Shown here piece by piece: positions 1 through 6,946 of a stretch of DNA of 14,290 bases. This DNA is from CALBPI01 sp039700805 (GTDB lineage: Bacteria > Pseudomonadota > Gammaproteobacteria > Steroidobacterales > Woeseiaceae): contig JBCAZE010000078.1 in the NCBI GenBank assembly GCA_039700805.1, positions 1 to 14,290 on the forward strand, given 5' to 3'. A program made the translations under genes and the position numbers. A model generated the notes under the pieces. The model searched no databases, was not told the DNA's origin, and saw nothing but the letters and a program-made list of their open reading frames with translations. Numbering within the stretch: the first letter of the stretch is position 1; the number at the start of each line of letters is the position of its first letter.

Positions 1-27
1 AGCCTGTGGTGGTGGCGCTCCCGCTAA
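1..27 (+). CDS. trpL: trp operon leader peptide TrpL (3' part only)
   Basis: The frame from position 1 reads Ser-Leu-Trp-Trp-Trp-Arg-Ser-Arg and then TAA at 25-27. Three consecutive TGG codons (7-15) followed by a short Arg/Ser tail closely resemble the end of the E. coli TrpL peptide (Trp-Trp-Arg-Thr-Ser). The peptide has no enzymatic role: its translation measures charged tRNA-Trp, and ribosome stalling at the Trp codons decides the fold of the RNA downstream. The start codon and trp promoter lie left of the window, so the peptide is incomplete here. The reading rests on the Trp run, the stop position just before RNA segment 2, and the attenuator and trpE that follow. Confidence 0.82.
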   Translation, partial: SLWWWRSR

Positions 28-107
28 GCGGAGAGGGCAATCCCGTTCGACTGTTAGACACAGACACCGAGAACCCGTCTCCGCCAATGCGAAGACGGGT
101 TTTTTTT
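18..107 (+). promoter_or_regulatory. Trp transcription attenuator (leader RNA with mutually exclusive hairpins)
   Basis: Three alternative pairings can be drawn by eye. Protector (1:2): 18-24 with 28-33, one bulged C at 22, with the leader stop codon TAA (25-27) as the loop. Antiterminator (2:3): 28-37 with 74-84, ten base pairs and one bulged G at 77. Terminator (3:4): 72-84 with 89-101, followed by a T run. Segments 74-84 are shared by the last two, so they exclude each other. A ribosome stalled on the Trp codons at 7-15 would cover roughly up to base 27 and free segment 2 for antitermination; one that reaches the stop would mask segment 2 and allow termination. This is the enterobacterial trp attenuation scheme. 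The pairings are seen in the sequence; the regulatory behaviour is inferred from the known family. Confidence 0.85.
72..107 (+). terminator. Attenuator terminator hairpin ahead of trpE
   Basis: Bases 72-80 pair perfectly with 93-101. After one C-A mismatch (81/92) the stem continues with 82-84 against 89-91 around the loop CAAT (85-88). An eight-base T run (100-107) follows directly, which makes a canonical intrinsic terminator. It lies 50 bases before the trpE start, so it stops transcription of the trp operon when tryptophan is plentiful. Confidence 0.92.
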
Positions 108-157
108 GTCCAGTCGATGGCCGGAGCCATCGCCTTGGGAAGAAATAGGAAGAAGTC

Positions 158-1546
158 ATGCAAGCGCCTTTCGACATTCTCGCTGACATGGATACGCCGG
201 TTTCGGCGTTTCTCAAGTTGAGCGACCTGAACCCCGGCTACCTATTGGAAAGTGTCGAGCAGGGTCAGCGCCTTGCGCGTTTTTCGTTTCTGGGATTTGG
301 CCCTCGCAAGGAGGTTCGCTTGTCGTCAGACGGCGTGTTGCTCGATGGTGACTGCATTGCGACACCGGATAGTCAGGCGGCGTTGTTGGATGTGTTGCGA
401 CAAGTGGTCGACGATCTGCCTGCGCTCGCTCCTACGGTTGAGGACTTACCGTTTTCCGGTGGCTTGGTTGGGGTGGCAGGCTACGACATCGTACGCCGTT
501 TCGAGCACCTGCCAGAGGCGCCGCCGCCGGCGGCCGGCATTCCGGAGGCCGCGTATATGGCGACGGAATCGGTGCTTGTGTTCGATCATTTGACACGTCG
601 CGCCGCCTTGCTACATTCCGGGACAGAAGCGGCGCGAGAAAAGCTGCGTCGCCAGGTGATCGCCCGTCTGCGCGGCGGTATTCCGGGCGGCAGTGGATTG
701 CCGGCAGATTTCTCTGAGCCGGTGGGTAGTCTTAGCGAAGCGGAGTTCTGCGAGCGCGTCGAGGCTGCGCGTGAGCACATCGCCGCGGGCAATATTTATC
801 AAATCGTTCTATCGGTGTGTTTCGAAGGAAGAACAGATATCGCACCTTTCGAGGTTTATCGGGCGCTGCGGTTACTGAATCCATCTCCTTATATGTTCTT
901 CTGCAACTTCAGTGATTTGAAGGTGGCAGGGTCCTCGCCAGAAGCTTTGGTTCGGCTAAATGGGCGTGACGCGGCACTGCGTCCGATCGCGGGAACGCTA
1001 CCGCGCGGCAAAGATGAGGATGAAGATCGACAGCACGCGGAGACGTTATTGGCCGATCCAAAGGAACGTGCCGAACATGTGATGCTCGTGGATCTAGCAC
1101 GTAACGATCTCGGCCGCGTGGCTGCCTCCGGAACGGTCGAGGTGGATCCCTACATGTCAATCGAACGATATAGTCATGTCATGCATATCGTCAGTGGTGT
1201 GCAAGGGGAGCTGGCAGAGGATAAAGACGCCTTTGATCTTTTCGCCGCGGCATTTCCGGCGGGCACGCTCGTTGGCGCACCGAAAGTCCGGGCGATGCAG
1301 CTGATCGATGGTTTCGAGCCGGTCGGTCGTGGACTCTATGCGGGTACCGTTGGTTACTTTGGAAAGAATGGTGATATGGACCAGGCCATCACAATCCGGA
1401 CCATGGTGTTTACTGAGGGTAAATACAGTTTCCAAGCTGGCGCAGGTATTGTCGCCGATTCTGTCCCAGAAAAAGAGTACAAAGAAGTGTTGGCTAAGAG
1501 CGCCATTCTGAGGCGGGCGCTGACGCTGGCAGGGGAAGGCCTGTGA
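158..1546 (+). CDS. trpE: Anthranilate synthase component I (TrpE)
   Basis: TrpE forms anthranilate from chorismate, using ammonia delivered by the TrpG amidotransferase subunit encoded next, in the cytoplasm. The 462-residue protein carries the N-terminal feedback-inhibition motif LLES at 29-32 and the second tryptophan-pocket motif NPSPYMFF at 241-248. The chorismate-binding core shows PIAGT at 276-280, HVMLVDLARND at 307-317, PAGTLVGAPK at 367-376 and the C-terminal GAGIVADSVPEKE stretch. Both tryptophan-site motifs argue for TrpE rather than PabB. It is about 30 residues shorter than the usual 490, losing only N-terminal residues. The ATG at 158 is fixed by an in-frame TAG at 146-148 and an AGGA ribosome site at 147-150. 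The protein contains no tryptophan. Its last four bases overlap the trpG start (GTGA). Transcription is controlled by the attenuator just upstream. Confidence 0.97.
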   Translation: MQAPFDILADMDTPVSAFLKLSDLNPGYLLESVEQGQRLARFSFLGFGPRKEVRLSSDGVLLDGDCIATPDSQAALLDVLRQVVDDLPALAPTVEDLPFSGGLVGVAGYDIVRRFEHLPEAPPPAAGIPEAAYMATESVLVFDHLTRRAALLHSGTEAAREKLRRQVIARLRGGIPGGSGLPADFSEPVGSLSEAEFCERVEAAREHIAAGNIYQIVLSVCFEGRTDIAPFEVYRALRLLNPSPYMFFCNFSDLKVAGSSPEALVRLNGRDAALRPIAGTLPRGKDEDEDRQHAETLLADPKERAEHVMLVDLARNDLGRVAASGTVEVDPYMSIERYSHVMHIVSGVQGELAEDKDAFDLFAAAFPAGTLVGAPKVRAMQLIDGFEPVGRGLYAGTVGYFGKNGDMDQAITIRTMVFTEGKYSFQAGAGIVADSVPEKEYKEVLAKSAILRRALTLAGEGL

Positions 1547-2145
1547 TTTTGAAAGACGCAAACGACTGTCGTGTCCTGATGATCGACAACTACGATTCGT
1601 TTACTTACAACCTCGTTCAGGCATTCGCCGCGCAGGGGGCCGAGCTTTTGGTTTACCGCAACGATGCCATAACCCCGGAAGCGGCGGTCGCATTGGCGCC
1701 GACGCATGTTGTCATCTCTCCGGGGCCTGGTCGCCCTGATGAGGCGGGGCAATCGCTCGCGATGATCGAGGCATTTGCGGGCAACGTACCGCTGCTCGGC
1801 GTTTGCTTGGGTCACCAGAGCATCGTTCAGTATTTCGGTGGTCGCATCATTCGCGAACAACGACTCATGCACGGCAAAACATCGGATATCGAACATGACG
1901 GGGAAGGCGTATTTGCTGGATTGCCCCAGCCCATGAAGGTCGGGCGTTACCATTCGTTGGCCGCCGAAGCGGAGACGCTCCCTGATAGTTTGAGCGTCAC
2001 GGCACGCACGGCGCGCGGCGAAATCATGGGCGTTCGACATCGCGATTTGCCAGTCGAAGGCGTGCAGTTCCATCCAGAGAGTGTTCTCACCCCGGAAGGA
2101 GATGCACTGATGGGTAATTTCTTGGCGATGGGAGGCAAGTCATGA
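1543..2145 (+). CDS. trpG: Anthranilate synthase component II, glutamine amidotransferase (TrpG)
   Basis: TrpG hydrolyses glutamine and channels ammonia to TrpE. The 200-residue protein is a class I glutamine amidotransferase. The nucleophile Cys88 sits in GVCLGHQS (86-93), and the His177-Glu179 pair sits in QFHPES (175-180). The family-typical IDNYDSFTYNL is near the N-terminus, and the oxyanion motif SPGPGRP is at 59-65. The chosen start is GTG at 1543, which overlaps the trpE stop and has a GGGGA site at 1532-1536. An internal ATG at 1579 would begin directly at MIDNYDSF and matches many TrpG N-termini, so the first 12 residues are uncertain. The protein has no tryptophan. PabA is a close homologue, but the position between trpE and trpD makes TrpG the clear call. 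Confidence 0.95.
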   Translation: MILKDANDCRVLMIDNYDSFTYNLVQAFAAQGAELLVYRNDAITPEAAVALAPTHVVISPGPGRPDEAGQSLAMIEAFAGNVPLLGVCLGHQSIVQYFGGRIIREQRLMHGKTSDIEHDGEGVFAGLPQPMKVGRYHSLAAEAETLPDSLSVTARTARGEIMGVRHRDLPVEGVQFHPESVLTPEGDALMGNFLAMGGKS

Positions 2146-3167
2146 CGGATAGTTTGAAGCCGTTACTCGAGACGCTTTTGGAGGGGAATGACCTCACAGA
2201 GGCAGAGGCATCCTCCATCATGACAGCGTTGGCTGATGACTCAGTAGCGCCGCCGCTGGCCGGCGCGCTGTTGGCCGCACTGCGCGCCAAAGGCGAAACT
2301 GCTGATGAGATTCGAGGCTTTGCTGCGATTATGCGAGCGCGCGCCGTGAAACCAAATCTCGACCGGTCACTGCCACTGGTGGACACCGTGGGCACTGGCG
2401 GCGACGGCTCAGGCAGTTACAACTTGTCGACCGGCGCCGGTTTGTTGGCGGCCGCAGCAGGCGCGAAGGTCGTCAAGCATGGCAACCGTTCGGTATCGAG
2501 CAAATCAGGCAGCGCCGACATGCTGGAATCACTCGGTCTTTCGCTACCCGTGCCTGTCGATCGAGTGGCCGAGTGCTTGGATGCCAGTGGTTTTACGTTT
2601 CTCTTCGCGCCCGCGTTCCATCCGGCCATGAAAGCCGTTGTGCCAATACGTCAAGCGATGGGCGTCAGAACGGTATTCAATGTTCTAGGTCCGTTGACCA
2701 ATCCTGCATTACCACCGTTTCAGTTGATCGGTGCGTTTAGTCTTGAGGTTGCTAAGCTGATGGCGGAAGCGCTCGCAGGTCTTGATATTCAGCGTGCATT
2801 TGTTGTTCATGGCGACAACGGATGGGATGAGGCGACACCGGTCAGTGCATTTACGTTGTTTGATGTGACACCTGGACGCGTCGAGATCAACGTTCGTGCA
2901 CCGGAGGACTATGGTGTCGCGCGTTGCGATGCGCTCGCGCTCGCTGGAGGCGACGCCGCGGCGAATGCGACCGCGCTCAAGGCGGTGTTGAGCGGTGACG
3001 ATACAGGCCCGCATCGTGACGCACTGTTGATGGGGACCTCACTGGTACTTGAGGTGGCTGGACTTGTCGATGACCCATTGGCCGGGGTTGCGCGTGCAGC
3101 CCGCGCGATCGACGACGGCAGCGCATTGGCGGTTTTAGACAATCTCGCGGCTTTTTCTCATGGCTGA
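2142..3167 (+). CDS. trpD: Anthranilate phosphoribosyltransferase (TrpD)
   Basis: TrpD joins anthranilate to phosphoribosyl pyrophosphate, giving phosphoribosylanthranilate. The 341-residue protein has the expected length for the stand-alone enzyme. It shows the PRPP-binding glycine-rich motif DTVGTGGDGS at 81-90 and the KHGNRSVSSKSGSAD signature at 112-126, followed by the C-terminal GPLTNP segment typical of the family. It is not fused to trpG, unlike E. coli. The ATG at 2142 overlaps the trpG stop as ATGA, and a good GGGAGG site lies at 2130-2135, so translation is probably coupled. The 3' end overlaps trpC by 8 bases. One tryptophan is present. Confidence 0.97.
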   Translation: MTDSLKPLLETLLEGNDLTEAEASSIMTALADDSVAPPLAGALLAALRAKGETADEIRGFAAIMRARAVKPNLDRSLPLVDTVGTGGDGSGSYNLSTGAGLLAAAAGAKVVKHGNRSVSSKSGSADMLESLGLSLPVPVDRVAECLDASGFTFLFAPAFHPAMKAVVPIRQAMGVRTVFNVLGPLTNPALPPFQLIGAFSLEVAKLMAEALAGLDIQRAFVVHGDNGWDEATPVSAFTLFDVTPGRVEINVRAPEDYGVARCDALALAGGDAAANATALKAVLSGDDTGPHRDALLMGTSLVLEVAGLVDDPLAGVARAARAIDDGSALAVLDNLAAFSHG

Positions 3168-3987
3168 CTTTCTAGCGCAGATGGCTGAGTCGAGCCAAGC
3201 GAGAGTCGCAAAAGCGATGTCAGAGCGAGATTTAGATCGCTTGGTGCGCCTTGTCGATAGCGCTAGCTTGCCCCCACGTTTGGTATTGTCCGACGGATTC
3301 GATGTCATTGCCGAAGTGAAAGGGCATTCCCCCGCCGAAGGTGAGCTCGCCGACGAAGCGAGCTTGGACCGCGTCGATTTGGCGAATCAGTATGCGGACG
3401 GCGGGGCGATGGCGGTCTCAGTGTTGTCGGAGCCCACGCGCTTCGCTGGCAACCTCGCGCATGTGGCGACCGTTGCTCGCACGCTGGCCGAGCGGCAGGT
3501 ACCGGTCATGCGTAAAGACTTTCTGGTGTCGCCCTATCAAATTTATGAGGCGCGGCTCTCGGGTGCGGGTGGTGTTCTTCTGATCACTGCGATGCTCGAT
3601 GATGCGCAGCTTGAGGCGATGTTACTAACAGCGGCCTCTTTGTCACTCTTTGTGTTACTGGAGTGTTTCGACGAAGCGGATATCGAGCGCAGTGCCGCAT
3701 TGCTTGGGCATCCCACCGCGATTGATATGATCGATGCTGGGCAACTGCTGCTCGGCGTCAATACGCGTAACTTACGGACGCTAGCCGTCGATACCCATCG
3801 ACTAGCAAACCTTGCGCCGCGACTGCCGACAGGTGTCATCACCGTTGCCGAGAGTGGATTGAAAACGGCGTCGGATGCCGCGCGGGTGGCCGAGCTCGGA
3901 TATCGTGCTGGGTTGGTCGGGACGGCACTGATGCGGAGTGATGATCCCAAGGGATTGATTCGCGCTATGCGAGAGGCAGCGAACTGA
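3160..3987 (+). CDS. trpC: Indole-3-glycerol phosphate synthase (TrpC), variant signature
   Basis: TrpC closes the indole ring, converting carboxyphenylamino-deoxyribulose phosphate to indole-3-glycerol phosphate. The 275-residue TIM barrel keeps the residues known to matter in this family: Glu52 and Lys54 with Ser57-Pro58, Lys119 in MRKDF, Glu168 in LLECF, Asn201 in GVNTRN, and Glu231-Ser232 in AESG. Two regions are unusual. The first signature reads EVKGHSPAEGEL where most relatives have K-x-x-S-P-S-K-G, and extra residues (about 185-195) precede the GVNTRNL strand. The start at 3160 overlaps the end of trpD by 8 bases and has no clear ribosome site, so translational coupling is likely. It is a single-domain enzyme; the isomerase is the separate gene that follows. 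No tryptophan is encoded. Confidence 0.95.
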   Translation: MADFLAQMAESSQARVAKAMSERDLDRLVRLVDSASLPPRLVLSDGFDVIAEVKGHSPAEGELADEASLDRVDLANQYADGGAMAVSVLSEPTRFAGNLAHVATVARTLAERQVPVMRKDFLVSPYQIYEARLSGAGGVLLITAMLDDAQLEAMLLTAASLSLFVLLECFDEADIERSAALLGHPTAIDMIDAGQLLLGVNTRNLRTLAVDTHRLANLAPRLPTGVITVAESGLKTASDAARVAELGYRAGLVGTALMRSDDPKGLIRAMREAAN

Positions 3988-3989
3988 TC

Positions 3990-4583
3990 ATGTGGGTCAA
4001 GATCTGTGGTTTAACAACGGCGGAGTCGGTTGCCGATGCGATTGATGCCGGTGCTGACGCTGTCGGCTTCGTGTTCGCAGAGTCCGTCCGAGCAGTATCT
4101 ATCGAGCAAGCGATCTTGCTCGCAGGCATCGCTCGTGGACATGCGGAAGTGATCGCCGTGATGAAACACCCATCGGCTGCGCTCGCCGCCGAGGTTCAAG
4201 CCCGTGTCCAGCCCGACCGCGTTCAGACAGATACAGCGGACTTTGAGACGTTGCGCTTGCTTCCGGGTATTTTGGGCACGCCCGTGTATCGAGACAGTTC
4301 GGCGATCGATGCGAACAACCTTCCGCCAAGGTTTCTATACGAGGGTGATGTGAGTGGCAGCGGTACCGTTGCCAACTGGCAGCGTGCGCGATCGCTTGCG
4401 AGCGCGGGCGAGTTGATTCTTGCGGGTGGCTTATCGCCGGCGAATGTCGGCGGTGCAATCGAAGCGGTGCAGCCTTTTGGTGTCGATGTGTCGAGTGGTG
4501 TTGAGGCCGCGCCCGGCGTTAAAGACGCTGCGTTGATCAGAGAATTTGTGCGTGTTGCCAAGGCAGCCGACACAGCCTATTGA
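3990..4583 (+). CDS. trpF: Phosphoribosylanthranilate isomerase (TrpF), divergent
   Basis: TrpF catalyses the Amadori rearrangement of phosphoribosylanthranilate to the TrpC substrate. The 197-residue TIM barrel begins with the family motif VKICGLT, which contains the catalytic general base Cys6. It also has GADAVGFVF (21-29), LILAGGLSPANV (142-153) and VDVSSGVE (165-172), the phosphate-binding C-terminal strands. Other signatures are eroded. The usual VQLHG reads VQTDT (78-82). In the segment corresponding to LDNGQGGSGQRFDW of E. coli, this protein has LYEGDVSGSGTVANW, so Glu118 falls where the general-acid Asp normally stands. Operon position between trpC and trpB leaves little doubt about the role. 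The start is two bases after the trpC stop; a GAGAGG site at 3971-3976 is rather distant. Confidence 0.92.
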   Translation: MWVKICGLTTAESVADAIDAGADAVGFVFAESVRAVSIEQAILLAGIARGHAEVIAVMKHPSAALAAEVQARVQPDRVQTDTADFETLRLLPGILGTPVYRDSSAIDANNLPPRFLYEGDVSGSGTVANWQRARSLASAGELILAGGLSPANVGGAIEAVQPFGVDVSSGVEAAPGVKDAALIREFVRVAKAADTAY

Positions 4584-4602
4584 AGAGAAGGGATAACGAG
4601 CA

Positions 4603-5859
4603 ATGACGATAGAATTTGATAGTGCGCAAAAGCAATCGATGCTGGATGCGTTGATCGCGGGTACGTTGCCCGATAAGCGCGGCCGATTCGGCCCGTTTGG
4701 TGGTCGTTATGTACCGGAGACGCTTGTGCCAGCGCTGGAGAAATTGGATGCCGGGGTACGCCGTTATCTGCCGGATCCAGCATTCCAAGCGGAGTTCAAA
4801 CAAGAGCTTCATCAATGGGTCGGTAGACCAACAGCATTGAGTCATGCACCGGGTCTCAGCAAGGCTTGGGGTGCCGATGTTTGGTTGAAGCGCGAGGACC
4901 TTGCACATACCGGTGCGCACAAAATCAACAATGCGATCGGTCAGGCATTGTTGGCCAAGCGATTGGGTGTCAAACGGATTGTCGCTGAGACGGGTGCCGG
5001 TCAACATGGTGTTGCGTCGGCCGCGGCTTGTGCTCGCGTCGGGCTACCTTGCCGGGTCTATATGGGGGCTGTCGATATTAGTCGACAGGCTCCGAACGTC
5101 GATCGGATGCGGCGCTTAGGGGCTGAGGTGGTCGCCGTCGAGTCGGGCGATAAAACGCTGCGTGCGGCGATCGACGAAGCGCTGAGGGATTGGGTCTCAG
5201 ATCCCGATGAAACTTACTATCTGCTCGGTTCCGCGGTAGGTCCGCACCCTTATCCTTTTCTTGTCCGCGAGTTGCATCGCTGCATCGGGGATGAGGCGCG
5301 TTCGCAAATGTTGTCGCAAGCTGGGAAGCTGCCTGATGCGGTGTTTGCCTGTGTCGGCGGCGGTAGTAATGCGATCGGCTTGTTTCATGCCTTTCTTGCC
5401 GACAAAGATGTCGAGATTGTCGGTGTAGAAGCGGGTGGTAGCGGCAGCGGGCTTGGACAGAATGCAGCCACGTTGGCAACGGGAACACCAGGGGTGTTGC
5501 AAGGGAGCTATACCATGATCCTGCAAAACCCTGATGGACAGGTGCAAGAAACACAATCAGTGTCCGCCGGCTTGGACTATTCGGGCGTCGGGCCAGAACA
5601 TGCCTTCTTGCAAGCGATCGGTCGTGTGAACTATATCGCTGCGGGAGATGATGATGCGCTGGATGCGTTGGATGAGTGTTGCGCCGAAGAAGGGATCTTA
5701 ACGGCGCTAGAGACAGCCCATGCATTCTCAGGCGCGCGTGACTGGGCGAAACAAAACCCCGGTAAGACGATTCTAATTGGCAACTCAGGGCGCGGCGATA
5801 AAGATATGCCTACCCTGACGCAACACCCGACAAGGAGAGCGCACAATGGCGGCGCATAA
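4603..5859 (+). CDS. trpB: Tryptophan synthase beta subunit (TrpB)
   Basis: TrpB condenses indole, tunnelled from TrpA, with serine to give tryptophan, using pyridoxal phosphate. The 418-residue protein is the ordinary TrpB1 type. The PLP Schiff-base lysine is Lys107 in HTGAHKIN, the catalytic Glu129 is in AETGAGQHG, the phosphate-binding loop GGGSNAIG is at 252-259, and SGRGDKD is at 395-401. The conserved segment near 319-332 reads QSVSAGLDYSGVGP, where His and Pro are usual instead of the first Gln and the Ser. The start has an AAGGGA site at 4588-4593, and the 19-base gap after trpF is the largest within the operon. The 3' end overlaps trpA by 14 bases. It carries five of the nine tryptophans in the whole pathway. 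Confidence 0.97.
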   Translation: MTIEFDSAQKQSMLDALIAGTLPDKRGRFGPFGGRYVPETLVPALEKLDAGVRRYLPDPAFQAEFKQELHQWVGRPTALSHAPGLSKAWGADVWLKREDLAHTGAHKINNAIGQALLAKRLGVKRIVAETGAGQHGVASAAACARVGLPCRVYMGAVDISRQAPNVDRMRRLGAEVVAVESGDKTLRAAIDEALRDWVSDPDETYYLLGSAVGPHPYPFLVRELHRCIGDEARSQMLSQAGKLPDAVFACVGGGSNAIGLFHAFLADKDVEIVGVEAGGSGSGLGQNAATLATGTPGVLQGSYTMILQNPDGQVQETQSVSAGLDYSGVGPEHAFLQAIGRVNYIAAGDDDALDALDECCAEEGILTALETAHAFSGARDWAKQNPGKTILIGNSGRGDKDMPTLTQHPTRRAHNGGA

Positions 5860-6613
5860 TCGAATCACGGAGGCTGTTCGCGATGCAGCCAAAAATGGCG
5901 GCGCACTGGTGCCTTTCGTCACCGCGGGATATCCGGCACTCGATACGTTCATTGATAGCTTGTTGGCGATCGCACCTCACGCTGCAGTGATCGAAGTGGG
6001 CGTGCCGTTTTCGGACCCGATGGCCGACGGTATGACGATTCAGCGATCGAGTCATCAAGCAATCGAAAATGGCGTCAACCTCAAGTGGATTCTCACTGAG
6101 TTGGCTGCTAATCGCGAGGCGATCGATACGCCGATTGTGTTGATGTCGTATCTCAATCCTATGCTGGCGTTTGGTCTCGACGCGTTGGCGAGTGCGGCTG
6201 AGGCAGCCGGTGTGTGCGGCTTCATCGTACCAGACCTGCCCTTTGAGGAGTCTCAGCCGGTGCGTGATGCATTGGAGGCCGAAGGGCTGGGGTTGATCCA
6301 GCTCGTGACGCCGGCGACACCTGATGATCGTCTAAAGATGCTGTGCGAGGCCAGTCGCGGTTTCGTCTACGCCGTGACAATCACCGGAATCACTGGTGGT
6401 GGGGCTGGCTTGCCTGCCGCCGTGACCGACTATCTCGCTGACGTTAAGGCGGCTTCACCACTACCTGTTTGTGCGGGCTTCGGAATCCGCAATGCAGACG
6501 ACGTTGCTGCTGTTTGCGCTGCGGCAGATGGTGCAATCGTCGGTTCCGCACTGGTCGAGGTGTTGGAGTCTGGCAAGGATGCAGGTCAGTTTGTGGCGTC
6601 TCTCAAGGCTTAA
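5846..6613 (+). CDS. trpA: Tryptophan synthase alpha subunit (TrpA)
   Basis: TrpA cleaves indole-3-glycerol phosphate to glyceraldehyde 3-phosphate and indole, and passes indole through the tunnel to TrpB. The 255-residue TIM barrel has the two catalytic acids in IEVGVPFSDPMADG: Glu50 and Asp61. It also has the FVTAGYP motif (24-30), VPDLPFEE, the active-site loop TITGITGG and the C-terminal phosphate-binding GFGIRN. The ATG at 5846 lies inside the end of trpB, with an AAGGAG site at 5832-5837, so the two subunits are translated in close step. The stop codon TAA at 6611-6613 overlaps the ATG of the next gene. No terminator is visible after it, so transcription probably continues into the DUF2007 gene. 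Confidence 0.97.
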   Translation: MAAHNRITEAVRDAAKNGGALVPFVTAGYPALDTFIDSLLAIAPHAAVIEVGVPFSDPMADGMTIQRSSHQAIENGVNLKWILTELAANREAIDTPIVLMSYLNPMLAFGLDALASAAEAAGVCGFIVPDLPFEESQPVRDALEAEGLGLIQLVTPATPDDRLKMLCEASRGFVYAVTITGITGGGAGLPAAVTDYLADVKAASPLPVCAGFGIRNADDVAAVCAAADGAIVGSALVEVLESGKDAGQFVASLKA

Positions 6614-6933
6614 TGAAGAAAGTTTTCACGGCCGACAATCTCGTCACCGTCGCGCATTTTCGCAATGTGTTGATGGCGGAGGGCATCGAGAGCGAGATCC
6701 GGAACGCCAATCTTGGCAGTGTTCTCGGCGAGGTCCCGTTTACCGAAGTGTGGCCGCAGCTTTGGGTGAAGCATGCGCTGGATGCCCCGCGAGCCCGTGA
6801 AATTATTGAGGCTATGCAGCAAGAAGATGATGTGCCGGGCGTTCCATGGCGGTGTGCGCATTGTGGCGCCGACAACGAAGCGCAATTCGCCGCTTGTTGG
6901 CAGTGTGGAGCGCCAGACTCGTCGCTCGAATAG
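6613..6933 (+). CDS. DUF2007-type small protein with C-terminal RanBP2-like zinc finger
   Basis: The 106-residue protein starts MKKVFTADNLVTVAHFRNVL and fits the DUF2007 (putative signal-transducing) fold over about residues 1-70, including the typical GIESEIRN and WPQLWV segments. The C-terminus (79-98) has Trp79, Cys81, Cys84, Asn88, Cys95 and Cys98 in the exact spacing W-x-C-x2-C-x3-N-x6-C-x2-C of RanBP2-type zinc fingers, so a bound zinc is likely. The function is not known. I chose the ATG at 6613 over upstream in-frame starts because it overlaps the trpA stop (TAATG), has AAGG at 6605-6608, and begins exactly at the domain. The frame upstream of it is Cys/Arg-rich shadow of trpA. Cotranscription with trp genes is inferred from the overlap. 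There is no signal peptide or membrane segment. Confidence 0.85.
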   Translation: MKKVFTADNLVTVAHFRNVLMAEGIESEIRNANLGSVLGEVPFTEVWPQLWVKHALDAPRAREIIEAMQQEDDVPGVPWRCAHCGADNEAQFAACWQCGAPDSSLE

Positions 6934-6942
6934 CGGGTTTTT
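6923..6942 (+). terminator. Possible weak terminator at the end of the trp-DUF2007 unit
   Basis: A short inverted repeat CGCT (6923-6926) and AGCG (6932-6935), with a five-base loop containing part of the stop codon, is followed by two G residues and five T residues (6938-6942). The four-base stem is weak, so this may only reduce readthrough or be chance. Confidence 0.25.
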
Positions 6943-6946
6943 CTTG

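Noticed and set aside
6..221. A 71-codon open frame overlapping the leader and the start of trpE
   Set aside because: It reads through the attenuator hairpin and U run, has no ribosome site and no family resemblance, and conflicts with both the leader peptide frame and trpE.
1354..2073. A 239-codon minus-strand open frame across the trpE/trpG junction
   Set aside because: It lies opposite two well-supported genes and its translation resembles no protein family; long antisense frames are common in GC-rich coding DNA.
4388..4396. GCGATCGC octamers (here and near 8092), reminiscent of the cyanobacterial HIP1 repeat
   Set aside because: Only a couple of exact copies are visible, in coding DNA already rich in GATC; this is not a dispersed repeat, and the gene content is not cyanobacterial.
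5078..5725. A 215-codon minus-strand open frame opposite trpB
   Set aside because: The Arg/His/Pro/Ser-rich composition and the unambiguous trpB on the other strand mark it as a shadow frame.
6469..6612. An N-terminal extension of the DUF2007 gene starting inside trpA
   Set aside because: The extra 48 residues are Cys/Arg-rich out-of-frame trpA sequence, while the ATG at 6613 has a ribosome site and begins exactly at the domain.
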